Notes under the pieces: model-generated
Told to the model about the DNA's origin: nothing
Database searches by the model: none
The model's input: only the letters and a program-made list of their open reading frames with translations
Translations under genes and position numbers: made by a program
Part shown: piece by piece, positions 43,102-55,043 of the stretch
Layout of the letters: each line of letters begins with the position of its first letter
Numbering within the stretch: the first letter of the stretch is position 1
Source of the DNA: Chrysaora quinquecirrha
Lineage: Eukaryota; Cnidaria; Scyphozoa; Semaeostomeae; Pelagiidae
DNA length: 64,000 nucleotides
Assembly (NCBI GenBank): GCA_014526335.1
Contig: JACTAT010000061.1
Span: forward strand, 2,971,553-3,035,552
Direction: 5' to 3'

Positions 43102-45787
43102 TTAAAGACGTTTTAATGCTCGCTTTTTATCAGTCTTTTTCTTTTTACCTTCTTCAGCCGGTCTCTTTTTAGTCATACTAATTTCAGTTTTTCTTATTTC
43201 TTCGCTATTTTTCTGTTGTAATGCGTGAATTTCTGTCATCATACGGGCCTGCCGTGAATAGTCATCATAATGTTCTAATAATAATTTTCCTGCTTCTTCA
43301 TTTAATGCTGATGTTGGATTCGGAACAATCAACAGACATTTTACAGTCTAAATAAAACAAAAAATATGCATTATCACTTAAGAATATACTAGCATATTTA
43401 GTATTCAAGGCTTAGGCTGTGTCTACACAGAAAAGTTTTGCATTCTTTGCAAATTTTCAGTATAAAGGAAAAAAAGGCAAAAGTTTTAGGACTACCATAT
43501 GGTAAAAAGGGGCAAAATAGGGGAACATGGGTTTCCATTAGAGAGGGAGGGGTTTCTATTAGAAAAGGCTCCTTTTCATTAGAGAGCAACATCAAGGTTA
43601 TGCACTAAGAAGTATAATGGATAACTTTTCCCACAATGGAAGATTTAGAGGGTGCATTACAAAGGGGGTGCATTTAAACCCCTGGAGAACAGGAAAGTAA
43701 ATCATAATTAGAGAGAGTTTACTTAAAATTAGAGTGAAGGCTACCTTTATGCCTTTGGGTTAAAGATATGTTTGTAGTTGACAGGTTAAGGGGTGCATTT
43801 GCACCCCCCCTTTCCAAAATACAAGTCTCCAAAAAGTAGCTCAAGAGTGTTCACCAATCTACAACTTTGTACTCACCAGTAATACATGTTTAATTCCGAG
43901 TTCTGATTTCCAGTCTCTTTTAAGTGTATTAACGCATATAGCACCATTCGACGCCACATTTGGGTGGAATATTTTAGTAACAAAGAATCCTGTAAGGGAA
44001 TTCAATGAATACTTATTATATGTCAAGAAAGATGAAGAACAATAGTACTTGATAATTTAAGTACTATTCAAGCACTATTTAAGGCAGATCCACAAAATCA
44101 TTCCCAGGTTCAGAATTAGCAGGGGGTTGAAATGAGAAGGGGATAAAACAAATAGAGAGAATAGTAAAGATGAGGGTCAAAAAATGTGTTGCTTTGAAAT
44201 ATATACTTTTCTTTATTATATGTTTTGTGGCAGCATTTACATTATACTTTTATTTGGAAAGGAAATTCACTTTTTGCCACAGCTTAAGTTTTTCTCAATA
44301 CAAGCTCTTGGGGTCTCAAAAACTGCTGAAAGTGAAAAGATGAGGATTCCCCTGTCATCATCATCATCATCATCATCATCATTATCAATTGCCTTGCCGA
44401 AAGGCATCTGCCACCATGAGCCTCCATCTTTCTCTCCATGGTTCTCCTTTTCGTTTCATTTACTGTCTTTGCTCTGACCAAGGTTGCAATGCTATCTTCA
44501 CTCCAGTATCTTTCCCGTTGTCTTTCCCTACTTTTTCCCAACCTGGGAGTAATGAGTTTCTTTATAAGACAAGAGCTATGCAATTGATTTCTAAAATTAC
44601 CTGCTGGAGGAGCAGTTGGGAAATCTTTACCTAATACCAACTTCATTTTGAATAAACCACCTTCATAAGGTGTTCCAGCTAAAATACAAAATAATGAGCA
44701 ATTATGAAGTTGCAAACATTTATGCAGCTACATAAATTATACAAATGCTCATACCCAGATAGAAAAACTTAGCATTTTGTCACTGAAATTTCTAAATATA
44801 CTATATCCTTTGTTCTTCTATACCTTACTTGATTCATTATTCTATATCCACATTCTTATTATAAGCATTTCAAGCTATTTAACAATAAGGCAATTTTTCT
44901 CAAAACAATGAGGGCATTTTTGTAGTGCTTTTTCACCAAAATCTTGTACCAAAGTTCTTTTGATCACACAGTTAAGTTTCTACACAGGGCAATGGCACAA
45001 AAGGGAAGTGGTGCACGCTCTTCTTTCCAGATCGATCTGCCAGTTGCTGGAGTATGGCAGTCCTTTACGAAATCTTGTGACTGCAGCAGAAGCGCATTAC
45101 CATTGTTCTTTCCTATTGTTCTATTGTTTATCTCACGGGTGCAAGCAAAACACTCCCCAGACTGGCTGACCTGACACAAGACCCCATTACTACTGCCACT
45201 ACCCTTGAAATAGTCCTTTCATACCTGGTCCTTCAATGACAGCTTGAATATCAGTTAGATCAGCTTCATTAACAATGATTTTGATTCCTTCAGGAGGATT
45301 CTTTTGAAGACTCTGCAGTTCTTTTGCAACTTGTTTGAGAACATGAGGTGATATATTTTCAGCATTCTTTAGAGATAAGAAGATCAGAATAAAATGCAGA
45401 AACTCGATTCAAATAATATAAGCAATAGGCGTGGTGTGTGTGTCTTTCGACTTTTGATTTTGTAAAGACAAGACTGCAGAACAGCAGTTTTAGGCCGGTT
45501 TGCAGGCACTCAGGCAGGCTCATTGTTACAGTAAAAGAAATCTACTGAGACTGTATGGTTACCTCTGATAAAACAGAAACATTAAATGTTTTAATCTTTC
45601 GAGCCTTCGCAAGCGGGAACGGCAGACAAACGTACCCTTTTACTGGCCGACCAAAAAGGGCCTAACCCTTTAGGCCGGTCAATGTTTTCAACTCCTATAG
45701 CAGCTGATTACTATACGCAATGCAAAAACCTTTTTTAAACTATGATTAGAAAGTAATAAAATAAATCAAAATACTTACCGAAGACAT
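43102..45787 (-). CDS. UBE2S: Ubiquitin-conjugating enzyme E2 S
   Basis: E2 that elongates Lys11-linked ubiquitin chains on APC/C substrates. Minus-strand exons: 45787-45779 (MSS), 45366-45225, 44678-44601, 43989-43877, 43347-43102; phases match and give 195 residues. The UBC fold shows [40 protein letters not shown], the HPN motif and active-site Cys in [20 protein letters not shown], and [20 protein letters not shown]. The basic tail ends [13 protein letters not shown], the APC/C-docking end typical of UBE2S (human ends RALRRL). It is shorter than human (222) because the Gly/Ala-rich linker is reduced. Complete and in frame. Intron 3 carries a short (TCA)n run at 44355-44385. Confidence 0.95.
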
Positions 45788-46618
45788 ATTTTTATTATTT
45801 ACAAGATATTTTTTCAAAATATCTGTGTTTTTGACGCCAACGATCAACTTTGGCTTTCCGTTTTCGTAAGTAAGTTAGCTAGTTAGCTAGTTAGTTAGTT
45901 AGTTGGTTGGTTAGTTTGTAAGCTAGTTAGTAAGACTATTTAGTTATGTCTTAACATGTGTTTATTATAAAATGTCGTTTTTAATCCCAACTCTATGGTT
46001 TGAGCTGCCTCTTTACAATAATAACAGTTTAATGTGGTAGCTGCGGACTTACTGGGACTCGGACTTACTCTGAGGTGCCAAATAAACGGGGGGGTCTTAA
46101 TAAATGGGGGGTGGGAACTATTTGAAAATATAAATAAACGGGGGGGGGCTTAATAAACGGGTGGGTGGGGAATTTTTATACACTACACTACCTAAGACAC
46201 TATACTATTTCTATTATACACTACACTACCTATGATAACACTACTGAGTGTAAACGTTTTGTAGACTACTGTGTTTTTTCTGAGTTTTTTCATCAAAAAT
46301 AAGGTTTATGAAGCGTAATTTACTCCTTTCACAAGTGAAATTCTTTCTTCCAAAATTTTTTCTTCCAAAATTAAGAAACGGGGGGTCCTAATAAGGTCCG
46401 GGGGTGGGGAAAAGCTCAAAATTAATAAACGGGGGGGGCGTATATTTGGCATCTTAGAGTACGTGATTAGTTTAATGAACAAGCACCAAAGATACGAGGA
46501 AAGACTTCAGCAGGTCATGTAGCTAAATATTTGGCTTCTTAAATGCGGAACCTTCTGTATTCGATAAGATAGTCACTGAGTAATTATTGTATATAGTATT
46601 ATTGTTATGAATACGAAC
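45788..46618. other. Intergenic nAChR 3' end to UBE2S 5' end
   Basis: Holds a (TAGT)n-like run at 45867-45935 and a G-rich TIR element at 46066-46461. The UBE2S promoter is in the first few hundred bases; no core element is clear. Confidence 0.6.
46066..46461. mobile_element. G-rich MITE with GGGGGGG tracts
   Basis: The left end TACTCTGAGGTGCCAAATAA and the right end (TATATTTGGCATCTTAGAGTA) are imperfect inverted repeats. Subterminal AATAAACGGGGGG motifs recur five or more times on the same strand, including CGGGTGGGTGGGG. About 395 bp, non-coding. Confidence 0.65.
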
Positions 46619-49600
46619 TTATCCATTATATTTGAGATAAACAGGCAACAGAGTTGCAAGAGCCGAAACACTTAAAGTTATAACAAAAATCCAAAAGAAT
46701 AATCGATCCAGAATCATTGACAATAGTTTCCATTCGTCTTGCTTCTCTTCAACTGACTGTGCATATCGATAATTATCAGCTATTACTTGCACCTCATCTC
46801 GAATATCATCTAGTACATTTCTAGTCTCCTCATGCTCAAAATCAAGATCTTTCATCTGAACTACTGTCGATTTTTGTTTCGAAGCCGCCGCTCTGTGGTT
46901 TATACCGTTTCGCGCAGGTCGAAGATTCGGCGACGTTAAATTTTTACGAGATTCGAGCGACTTGTTCTCTAACGGTATCACGTAAGATTCAGCGAACCCA
47001 TCGTTACAAAACGACGAAATATCTTTACGACAGTCATCGTTACTTTCGCTGACTTTAGCAGTAAGATGTTTTATCTTTACTCGTCGAACTTTAATGACTT
47101 TCGATATTTTCTTAAAGAAGAGATTCCGCATCCATTCTGGTGGTCTTTCGACGCCTCTCGCGCTTGCGCGAAAATGACAAACCAAAACGACGCATGTCGT
47201 AATAAGAGACAAGGCACTCTCTGCCATTATAACCATGTAAAAAATCGCCAAAATAGGCACACTATCAGAGTTTCTTGGCAAATTATCACTGACAAGCTGA
47301 AGAAAAACAGCAACTGCTAGCAATATAGTTATTGTCAAGCTGATTCTCTCCCCAGACTCCGGCGGTAGGAAGAACCCAAATAATATAGTCATAGCCAGAA
47401 CGAGGCACGGGGTGATAACATTGAAGACATAGTACAGCGGTTTTCGTTGCAAAGTTATGGTAACAGTCACGTCAAGGTAGGGGTAAGGACAACAAGCGTA
47501 TTTGAGGCTGTTTTGTTTTTTAGTTGCAGAAATGATTTCCCATTCAGAACTGTTTATATACTGCGATGTAACGACATCCCTTGAGTCAGGTATCATGACG
47601 ATGCCTGATGCATCGTAGGCCCACGAACCAAATTTCAAAATGCAGATTTGTCGATCAAAGGGGAAAAACGTGATGTCGATTTTACACGTACTTGTAAAAG
47701 TTGAAGGAGACAGCCAGTAATGAAATCCTCCAGAATATAGAATTATCTTTGTCTTGTATTTGTCTGTTCCACCAGAGAACGTACTTTCAGCACTAAAAAA
47801 CGAATTTCAGCACAAGTGACGTTAAGTGCGCCTACAGTATCGAGAGTCGTTAAGGGGCTCCGGAAAACATGGAAACATGGGAATGTATCAAGGGAACAAG
47901 GGAGCATCGGGAAACAACAGGGATCAGGTAAAGTTCTCCCTATCAATCCGCTTGACTATCAATCTAAAAAATAATCCTACCAAACTTAATAAGGGGATTT
48001 CTCAAGGGAGAGAGGGAACATTTAGTCCCCGCAAACGACCCTCAGTATCATATAATTCCACTCCTTAGGGGTGTGCAGAGTTCTGATCGTCGATCGCTCC
48101 ACTTTTGACAGAAAAAACAAATCAACAAAACTACTAATTGAAAAATTTGTTCGCAAATCAGTGCCCATTTTCGAGGAATGTCGTGCCAGAAAGTCCCTGC
48201 AGCTAGACTTCTACGACTTCAGTGAAGCACTTCCCCTTGGGTCAGAAGGTGATGTGGCGTCGTGGCCTAATCCAGCTGGCTCGTGGTGACAGAAGCTCAG
48301 TTCAAGCCCGAGCTACGGTAGCGCCACAGCAAGGATTGAGCTCTCTAACCTAATACTGAGATTCTAGCAACTGGCGCTAAATGCATAATTTTACTTTCAC
48401 CTTAAACTGAGGTCTAAATTAGTTAACCTAGCTACTACTGAGATTCTAGCGACTGGCGCTAAATACATAATTTCACCCTCACCTCAAATTGAGGTCTAAA
48501 TTAGTTAACCTAGCTACTACTGAGATTCTAGCGACTGGCGCTAAATACATAATTTCACCTTCACCTATCGAAATCAAATACGACGGCTTTTTCTGATACG
48601 ATTGCAACGAATGTAATAGAAATCTACTCACTTATTATAAAGAACAATATCTGGTGTCCAAACGATTTTCGCATCCACCTGAACTGACTGTATATTGTCC
48701 CACTCTTTCGGATTCCACGTCATCAATTCATTCTTCCAATTCTATTGTGAATAAAAGAAAATGGTTAAAGGACCAAACCAGGACCAAACGTACGAACTTC
48801 AGCGCATGACTTAGGTCCCGTTTACATAGGAATGGATCCGAGTGGATCAAATATTCCCAAAAAGGTCCAGATTGGCTTTTTGTTTACATGGGTAGGCATT
48901 GGTCCGATCCTGTTTTGGAACGGATCGCATCTTTTTGCGTACGCTAGAAAAGCGGGCCCATTTGCATACGTTCCCGATCCGTTCAATTGCAAACGCAATT
49001 AAATCGTACCCGTATCATTCCCGCGAGGTAAGGGTCTTTTGGGCAAGACATGCAAAGTGTCGAAAAAAGGCTACACAACAAAAAGATACAAAATTTGACA
49101 ATTTGACTTCTTACCATGCGAACCCAAAGTTTCGTTGTAATCATCTGATAACGATCATTCTGAGAAAAAAATAGAAGAAGATGAAAATTTACACTACTCG
49201 TAACGTATGTGCACTGTGCAGTACAGTGATAGGTGTGCAGTACAGTACAGTGGTGGGTTTACAGTACAATCTATAAGAATCTAAAACTCGGGGTTTAAAA
49301 TGAGATAAAATGAAATCAACGAGGGAGGGAAGTGGTTGGGATGGGACAGGGAGATCAACAGAAGAGGCTGGTTTTGTTGACGTCCATGCAACTTTGATGG
49401 ACATCCTCATAGGTTCGATTGTAGCACTGATCTCACAAGTGCCATCTTCATCAGACGTGAATTTAAGAAAGTTTGAAAAATCGAAGAAGCAAAACAAGAA
49501 ATAAAGAAAGAGAACTTGATTTTTCACCTGTATTTTAACATGTATCAGATCACTTTTAGTTTTATAGTTTTAGAATTTTTATTCAAATATAGAACTATGG

Positions 49601-50778
49601 CAGTACCGGTCCGATATTATCAACCGAGATAACACCCCTTGGTTTTAATCTTTAAAAATGGCTCAAAGAAAAGTAGTTTTGTAATAGTTTGTTGCACTTA
49701 CAACATTGATCAGCTGAACAAGCTCAGTTCCAAAACTAACATTTGTTGGCGTGGATTGAAATAACACAGGTCTTGCTTCTTTGTTTGAATTGTTCAAGAG
49801 ATAATCAATCAATCTTTTTTCTGTGTTTATATACGCAGCTGAAAAACAAACAACTAAATGTTAGAAAATGAAATGAAGAAAGAATAAGGGAAGACATTCT
49901 AGTTCGTTTTTTGTATTAAGGTAAACGGTGTGGGGTAGAAGGTCATTGAGTGGCCAAGGCCTTCAAAACTGTATGGTCGTTATTGGTGTCATCCAGAGGT
50001 GTGGCCAGACACCTACTATTAGGAGTGGGGGCAAAATGGTAACGTCAAGGAAAAATAGGGCGTGGTTCTAAAAATAGAGACCCAAGTCGTACCCTGCGAC
50101 ACATATCAGATTTTGTCTATATACAAAAATTATCTTGGCGATGATTGGGGGGGGGGGCGACTGCTCTTCCGTGCCCCCTCTTGGTTACGCCACCTGTGTC
50201 ATCAGTCAACTCTACTTTCCATAGGTCTTAAATGAAGAGACACAGTCGTTCTAAAGTATCACTAAGGTAAGGTAAGGGTAAGAGGTCAACGGGTGAATAT
50301 CACAGGTCCACGCCATGAAAGTAGTAAATGATATGATGTGTATCCAAAACATACAGCTAATATAGCTATAAATTGATTATAGCTACAAAATAACCAGACA
50401 ATTCCACTGAGCTAAAGAGCCTAATGAAGTCACCAAATATAAGTGAATTCAGAAAGATATCCTGGACCAAGCTCGTTTACAATCAAGCAAGGCTGTTTCG
50501 GTTATATTAAGCCCCTTAAAGCCTTTTTAGTATCAAGCCCCTTAGGCCTTCTTCAGTATCATACATATTTATGTTTCTTTATTTGAATCGCAACTTTGTT
50601 ATAGTTAATACACTCAAAAGATTAGCTGAGGATAAACTGTCCAAACCTTACGCATCAAACATATCAGAAAAACAGTTACAACTATATATACTTTTATATC
50701 TTAACAAAGAATACCTTTTGTTTGAAGAAGAACGAATGCAAACAGTATGAAAACGATGATTTCTTTCTTGTAAGCCAT
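46619..50778 (-). CDS. Nicotinic acetylcholine receptor-like Cys-loop channel subunit, alpha type
   Basis: Pentameric ligand-gated ion channel subunit of 509 residues. Minus-strand exons: 50778-50715 (signal peptide IIVFILFAFVLLQTK), 49838-49702, 49159-49115, 48741-48632, 47792-46619; all phases match with no frameshift. The ligand-binding domain has TKLWVRM, the loop A-like WTPDIVLYN, the Cys-loop CKIDITFFPFDRQIC (13 residues between cysteines) and vicinal cysteines in YACCPYPY, which mark an alpha subunit. M1 begins PLYYVFNVITPCLVLAM. M2 is GERISLTITILLAVAVFLQL with Glu at the -1' position, as in cation channels. M3 follows, then a long M3-M4 loop, and M4 is LFFWIFVITLSVSALATLL. The exon layout resembles other animal nAChRs. 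The agonist cannot be told from sequence alone; cnidarian members are not all acetylcholine-gated. Confidence 0.95.
48255..48570. mobile_element. SINE-like family 2, with internal 83-bp triplication
   Basis: The head has GCTCAGTTCAAGCCCGAGCT and GGTAGCGCCACAGCAAGGAT. The tail unit (CTACTGAGATTCTAGCGACT, GGCGCTAAATACATAATTTC) is present three times with a spacing of about 83 bases. It lies in an nAChR intron. Confidence 0.6.
48818..49030. mobile_element. MITE-like sequence with GTCCCGTTTACAT end
   Basis: GTCCCGTTTACATAGGAATG and GATCCGAGTGGATC at the left, with inverted GATCC-rich words (GAACGGATCG, CCCGATCCG) in the right half. The right end is not clear. It is in an nAChR intron. Confidence 0.4.
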
Positions 50779-51939
50779 TGCCTGCTTTTTATCATCAAAT
50801 CTGCATGTGAAATAAGTAAAATCATAAGTGAATGAAGTCAGAAATGCATGAATGACACTTTCCTTTTGATTGTTTGTTTGTTTATGTTGTTTTGTATCAC
50901 GGAAGCGAAGGCAATTACCAGAGAAAAACAGAGAATGACAGAGAAGTACAAAAATTACAAATGTCCTCGCTGCTCGCCCCTGTGGATACTTGATGAAGCC
51001 GAAAATAGCAACTTGAAAAAAAATCAAGGCTGATAATTAATCAAATGAAGAAACCAGTTTAATTAAACACAGGAAGGAGGAGCCTACAGGTCCTACAGTT
51101 ACAACTATCTACTCATCCCAGGCTCCTGAAAAATAGGAAGGCTTAAAATAAACGGGGAATTGGGGGGGTGTCAACATTGGAAAAAAGATGAAAAATCAGA
51201 AAATACGTAAAAAGGATATTTGCAAAGAACAAAACGCTCTTCTTGCACAACGGGTTTAAACCATAATTGTTTCGGTTGGCGATGTGGGTAAATATCAAAT
51301 CAAAAGGGCCTAACCCAAACCCATAAGTATTTTCACGAACCCCAACAAAAGAAAGGAAAGTAAAATGGTGAATGGAGAACAGAAAATCAATACAGAGCTG
51401 AGTTAACTTATTCAAGAAGTCTGCAGCTCTTCGCGAGAAGGAAAAGCTGTGACAACGCTCCAAGATTGAAGATAACTTGGAAACGATGTAGTTGGAATAC
51501 ATGGCATTTAGCTGTGGTTATTCGCCTATCGGGGGTGGGAGGGAGAGATTAATATCCTGAGAAAGATGTGACTCTGAGAAAACATTGATAACAAAGCGCC
51601 CTGCATCCCCTCTGTTTATTAGGTATCAAGGTGTCCCAAGATATAGTTTTGAATACACCATAAGATTCATTATAATTTGAAATTTTAATTAATTGCAGTT
51701 CAAGTATCATGCTGTAAAATGTTTACGATAATCTAAATCGATCACGAAGCTATTCAAGAGTCCAGTTGTGATGAAATTAATCATGTTTATTTACATCTGA
51801 AGTATTGTTGTTTTGTTTTTTATGAGTTTTAGCAGATGAAACAAAATAAAGAAATCACGCAAGCTTTTCATCAAGAGCATGATTTTTTTTATTTGTGAGA
51901 AATTATTTTTGGGAAATTCGCACGAGCTTTTTAACGAAG

Positions 51940-53000
51940 AAATGTATAAATGAGTTAAAAATAGGATGAAGTAATAAAAGATATAACGAATAAAGAAACG
52001 ATCACAATAAATAAATGAGCGACAAAACTGAATGAATGAACTAACAAAGAGAAATGAATATAATTTAGTTAATGAACAAATGAATAAATGAAAGTATGAA
52101 AATAGTGCAGTAAGTAATTAATGACTTCGTGCACAAGAAAATAATTGCATAAAAAAATTAATAAATAAAGATAAATAAAGAAGAAAAATTACATCTAACA
52201 ATGTATATACACAAATTACTGAACGAAAGTATGAATATAAAATAGATGGAAAAATAAATAATAAAATGAATAACTAAATGAAAAAGAACAATAAACTAAT
52301 TAAAAACTTAATAAATAAATAAGGAAATTAATAAAAAGATAAATAAATAAGCAAATAAATTAATAAATAAGAATATTAATGAAATAATAAATGCATAAAT
52401 AGATAAAGACAAAATGAAAAAAAAATGGTCGATGATTGAACATAATATATGAATTAATGGAAAAATAAATGGGTAATTGAACTAGTTATTTAACAAAGAA
52501 GCGAAAGAGTGACATGCTGAATATATGGCTAACAGAAATAGCTTATAAATAAACAAAAGGAAAGGATTAAAAAGGGAAAGAGAAGGGACATAATTACTAA
52601 AGGGAAAAATGCAAATTTATCAAAGAACAGATTAATTAGTGAATAAATAAAATGATTAAAGAAGATGAAATAGAAAGGATGAATAGACGAAATAATAAAT
52701 AAAGAAGGTAATCATTCTGATTATAAAATGGAATGAAAGAATTGATAAATTCACGAAAGAGTTCAGAAATGATGAACAATTTTGTTGTAGATGACACTTT
52801 GAAAAACAAAAAGCTTGTTTAAGTAGATAGGTATGTATGACTGTGTTTCGCTATCATTTGCAGATTTTAAAGTTTTCCATCAAAGAAAGCAGTATGTAAG
52901 CAGTAAAGAGCGAATGGATAAAGCATATAAAGATAGAAAGGATGTAAATGATAGAATGAACTAAGAGAAATAAATAAAAAGACTAACAAGAATGAGTTCT
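51940..53000. repeat. Degenerate AAAT/AATG tetranucleotide field
   Basis: About 1 kb of AATAAATAAATAAG, GAATGAATGAA and AAAGAAAT words, strongly purine-rich on the plus strand, decaying gradually at both ends. An old expanded microsatellite. Confidence 0.85.
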
Positions 53001-54762
53001 TTTACCTTAATCTTATTGGCGCAATCTCAAGCTTCAGTTAAGAGGAAACTGCTTCGAAAATCTTCTTAAATAGAATGGCTACAGCATCTGCAAAATCAAT
53101 TTACATTTCTTTCAATGGAGATTTTTAGATGACACCGCAAAGAATACACGGTTACCAAGGCAAAGTTTCGTAGCAAGCAAAAATTGAGATGCTTGAAAAA
53201 ACTTAAAGACAAATACAACACTCGATAACAAAAGAGTCTAAGGATAAAAATAATAGAACATGAAAATAAGAATAATAGAGTTACAAGATAAAAGTCTTAA
53301 GATAATTATACAAAGGTTTGAAAAGAAACGAATACAAAATATCAACTTTTTATAGTAACATTGAAAATCAACAAAAGTTTGATTTTTTTCTCAGATGTTG
53401 CTTTGACAAACACAGTTATTCTGATTATTTGTAAAAGACTTTATTGAAAGCAGCGATAAACTATAAAGATAAATATTATGATATGCTTATTAATCTAAAA
53501 ACCCTTCTGCAGAAGGCAGATGTTTTGGTATAATTCAATTTTGAATTCGTCTGGCAGTGAAAGTTAAAAAAGACGATATATCACTCGATATTGTTTGTGC
53601 TTTTTATGTATAACAGCGTTTCATGCGTTTACTAGTTTTTTCCGAGTTTAGCTGTTCTTTTCTTTCAGAGAGAGACTTTTCAACTAGCGACCAAGGTATA
53701 CCAAGGGCATATCAAAGTAGAGTTATACAAGAGGTGTATCAAGGGTGGACCAGGAGTCAGCAAAAAATGCTTTAAGAAGTAAGGAGGAAGAATACAAAAA
53801 CTCATTTTGTGGCCAATTAGACAGTTTGGGACGTACGAGAAAATAGATGTGAAGAAAAACGATCATCTGTCTATTTTGAGCTGCTATGTTACGCAGCACA
53901 ATATGGACTAACAACTGGTGTTGTAATGGCATTTTGAGACATGTCTCAGAAGAAAAACAGTCTCTTATTCACTGAAGCAACTGTTCGTTTCAAGCACTAT
54001 ATGGTCTATATGAACACCCAATGAACAGAACTCATAGCGTTACGAAAGAGGTTGGGGTAATGGCATTTGAGGTCTGTTGCTGAGCTTTTTAAGGGTTTTG
54101 GTGGTAGGATCTCACGGTGGCACTGCACTTAACTGCTTTGCGAGATGTAACCATGAATAAGAACGTCGTGTGGTTCTGTGTGCCCACCTCGAATCGTTTA
54201 TATACATAAAGTTATAGGGTCACAGCTCCACTGCAACCCCCCAGTCCCTACTGCACTGCATTCCACTGCCTTTTAGTTAAGCCTGCGAATGCTATCGTGC
54301 ATCAATGTCTCCAAATTTCGTGCAGATGAAAACGATGGTGATCAATGAGATTCAAAATGGCTTCCACTGAATGAAAAGAGGAATTATGTTGACGTTCTTT
54401 CTTTCATGTCCGTTATCCTAATTCAAGTCTAACAGCACCCTACAATTATGATTGACTAACAAACCATAATGATAAATAATAAAGTTATCTTGCGATAAAC
54501 AAATAAGCTTTAATACTAAAGAAACCCAACAAAGTAAGGACTTCAGAAAGAAACAGCATTATGAGGAATTATGCACAGAAGCAGCAGGAGTCTAATGCTT
54601 TCTTTAATGCATCTAAGTGCTTTCTGAAGCAAATTTTTGAGTTTGACTAGTTCTTGAACATCAAACACTTTTATCGACTTTTAATGTAGGCTTTCAACAA
54701 TGTAATACCACAAGCAAGGCAAGCTATAATTAGTCTGCTAGTAGCCTAAGCTTTTCTTTCCT

Positions 54763-55043
54763 GAAGCTACAATCACGGACAAAATTGTTGAGACAATTCT
54801 GAAAATGTACCTCCACATAGCGTATTAGCTCACTTTGCCCCCCCCCCTAGTTCAATGTTGGTAATTTCGTTTCATTCGTGACAGAATTGAGCGACCCATC
54901 ATGTGGTACCCGTTTAGAATATGTATAAAGAAATCTGTCAGAAAGCAATTAACATTGAATGCGGGACGGGGGCAGAGACATTGACCCCCACTCAACATGA
55001 CTGAGTATCTGTCTCAACATATTTTGTCCATGATTGTAGCTTC
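54763..55043. mobile_element. Tc1/mariner-like MITE
   Basis: Ends GAAGCTACAATCACGGACAA followed by AATTGTTGAGACA, and the inverted TGTCTCAACATATTTTGTCC followed by ATGATTGTAGCTTC, form 33-bp inverted repeats. CAATCAYGGACAAAATTGTT is typical of mariner-type ends, with TA on each side as the likely target duplication. About 280 bp, no transposase; contains C- and G-runs. Confidence 0.75.

Noticed and set aside
44184..45179. Frames of 69-143 codons in the UBE2S introns
   Set aside because: They run across exon borders or repeats, and the UBE2S splice model explains the conserved part.
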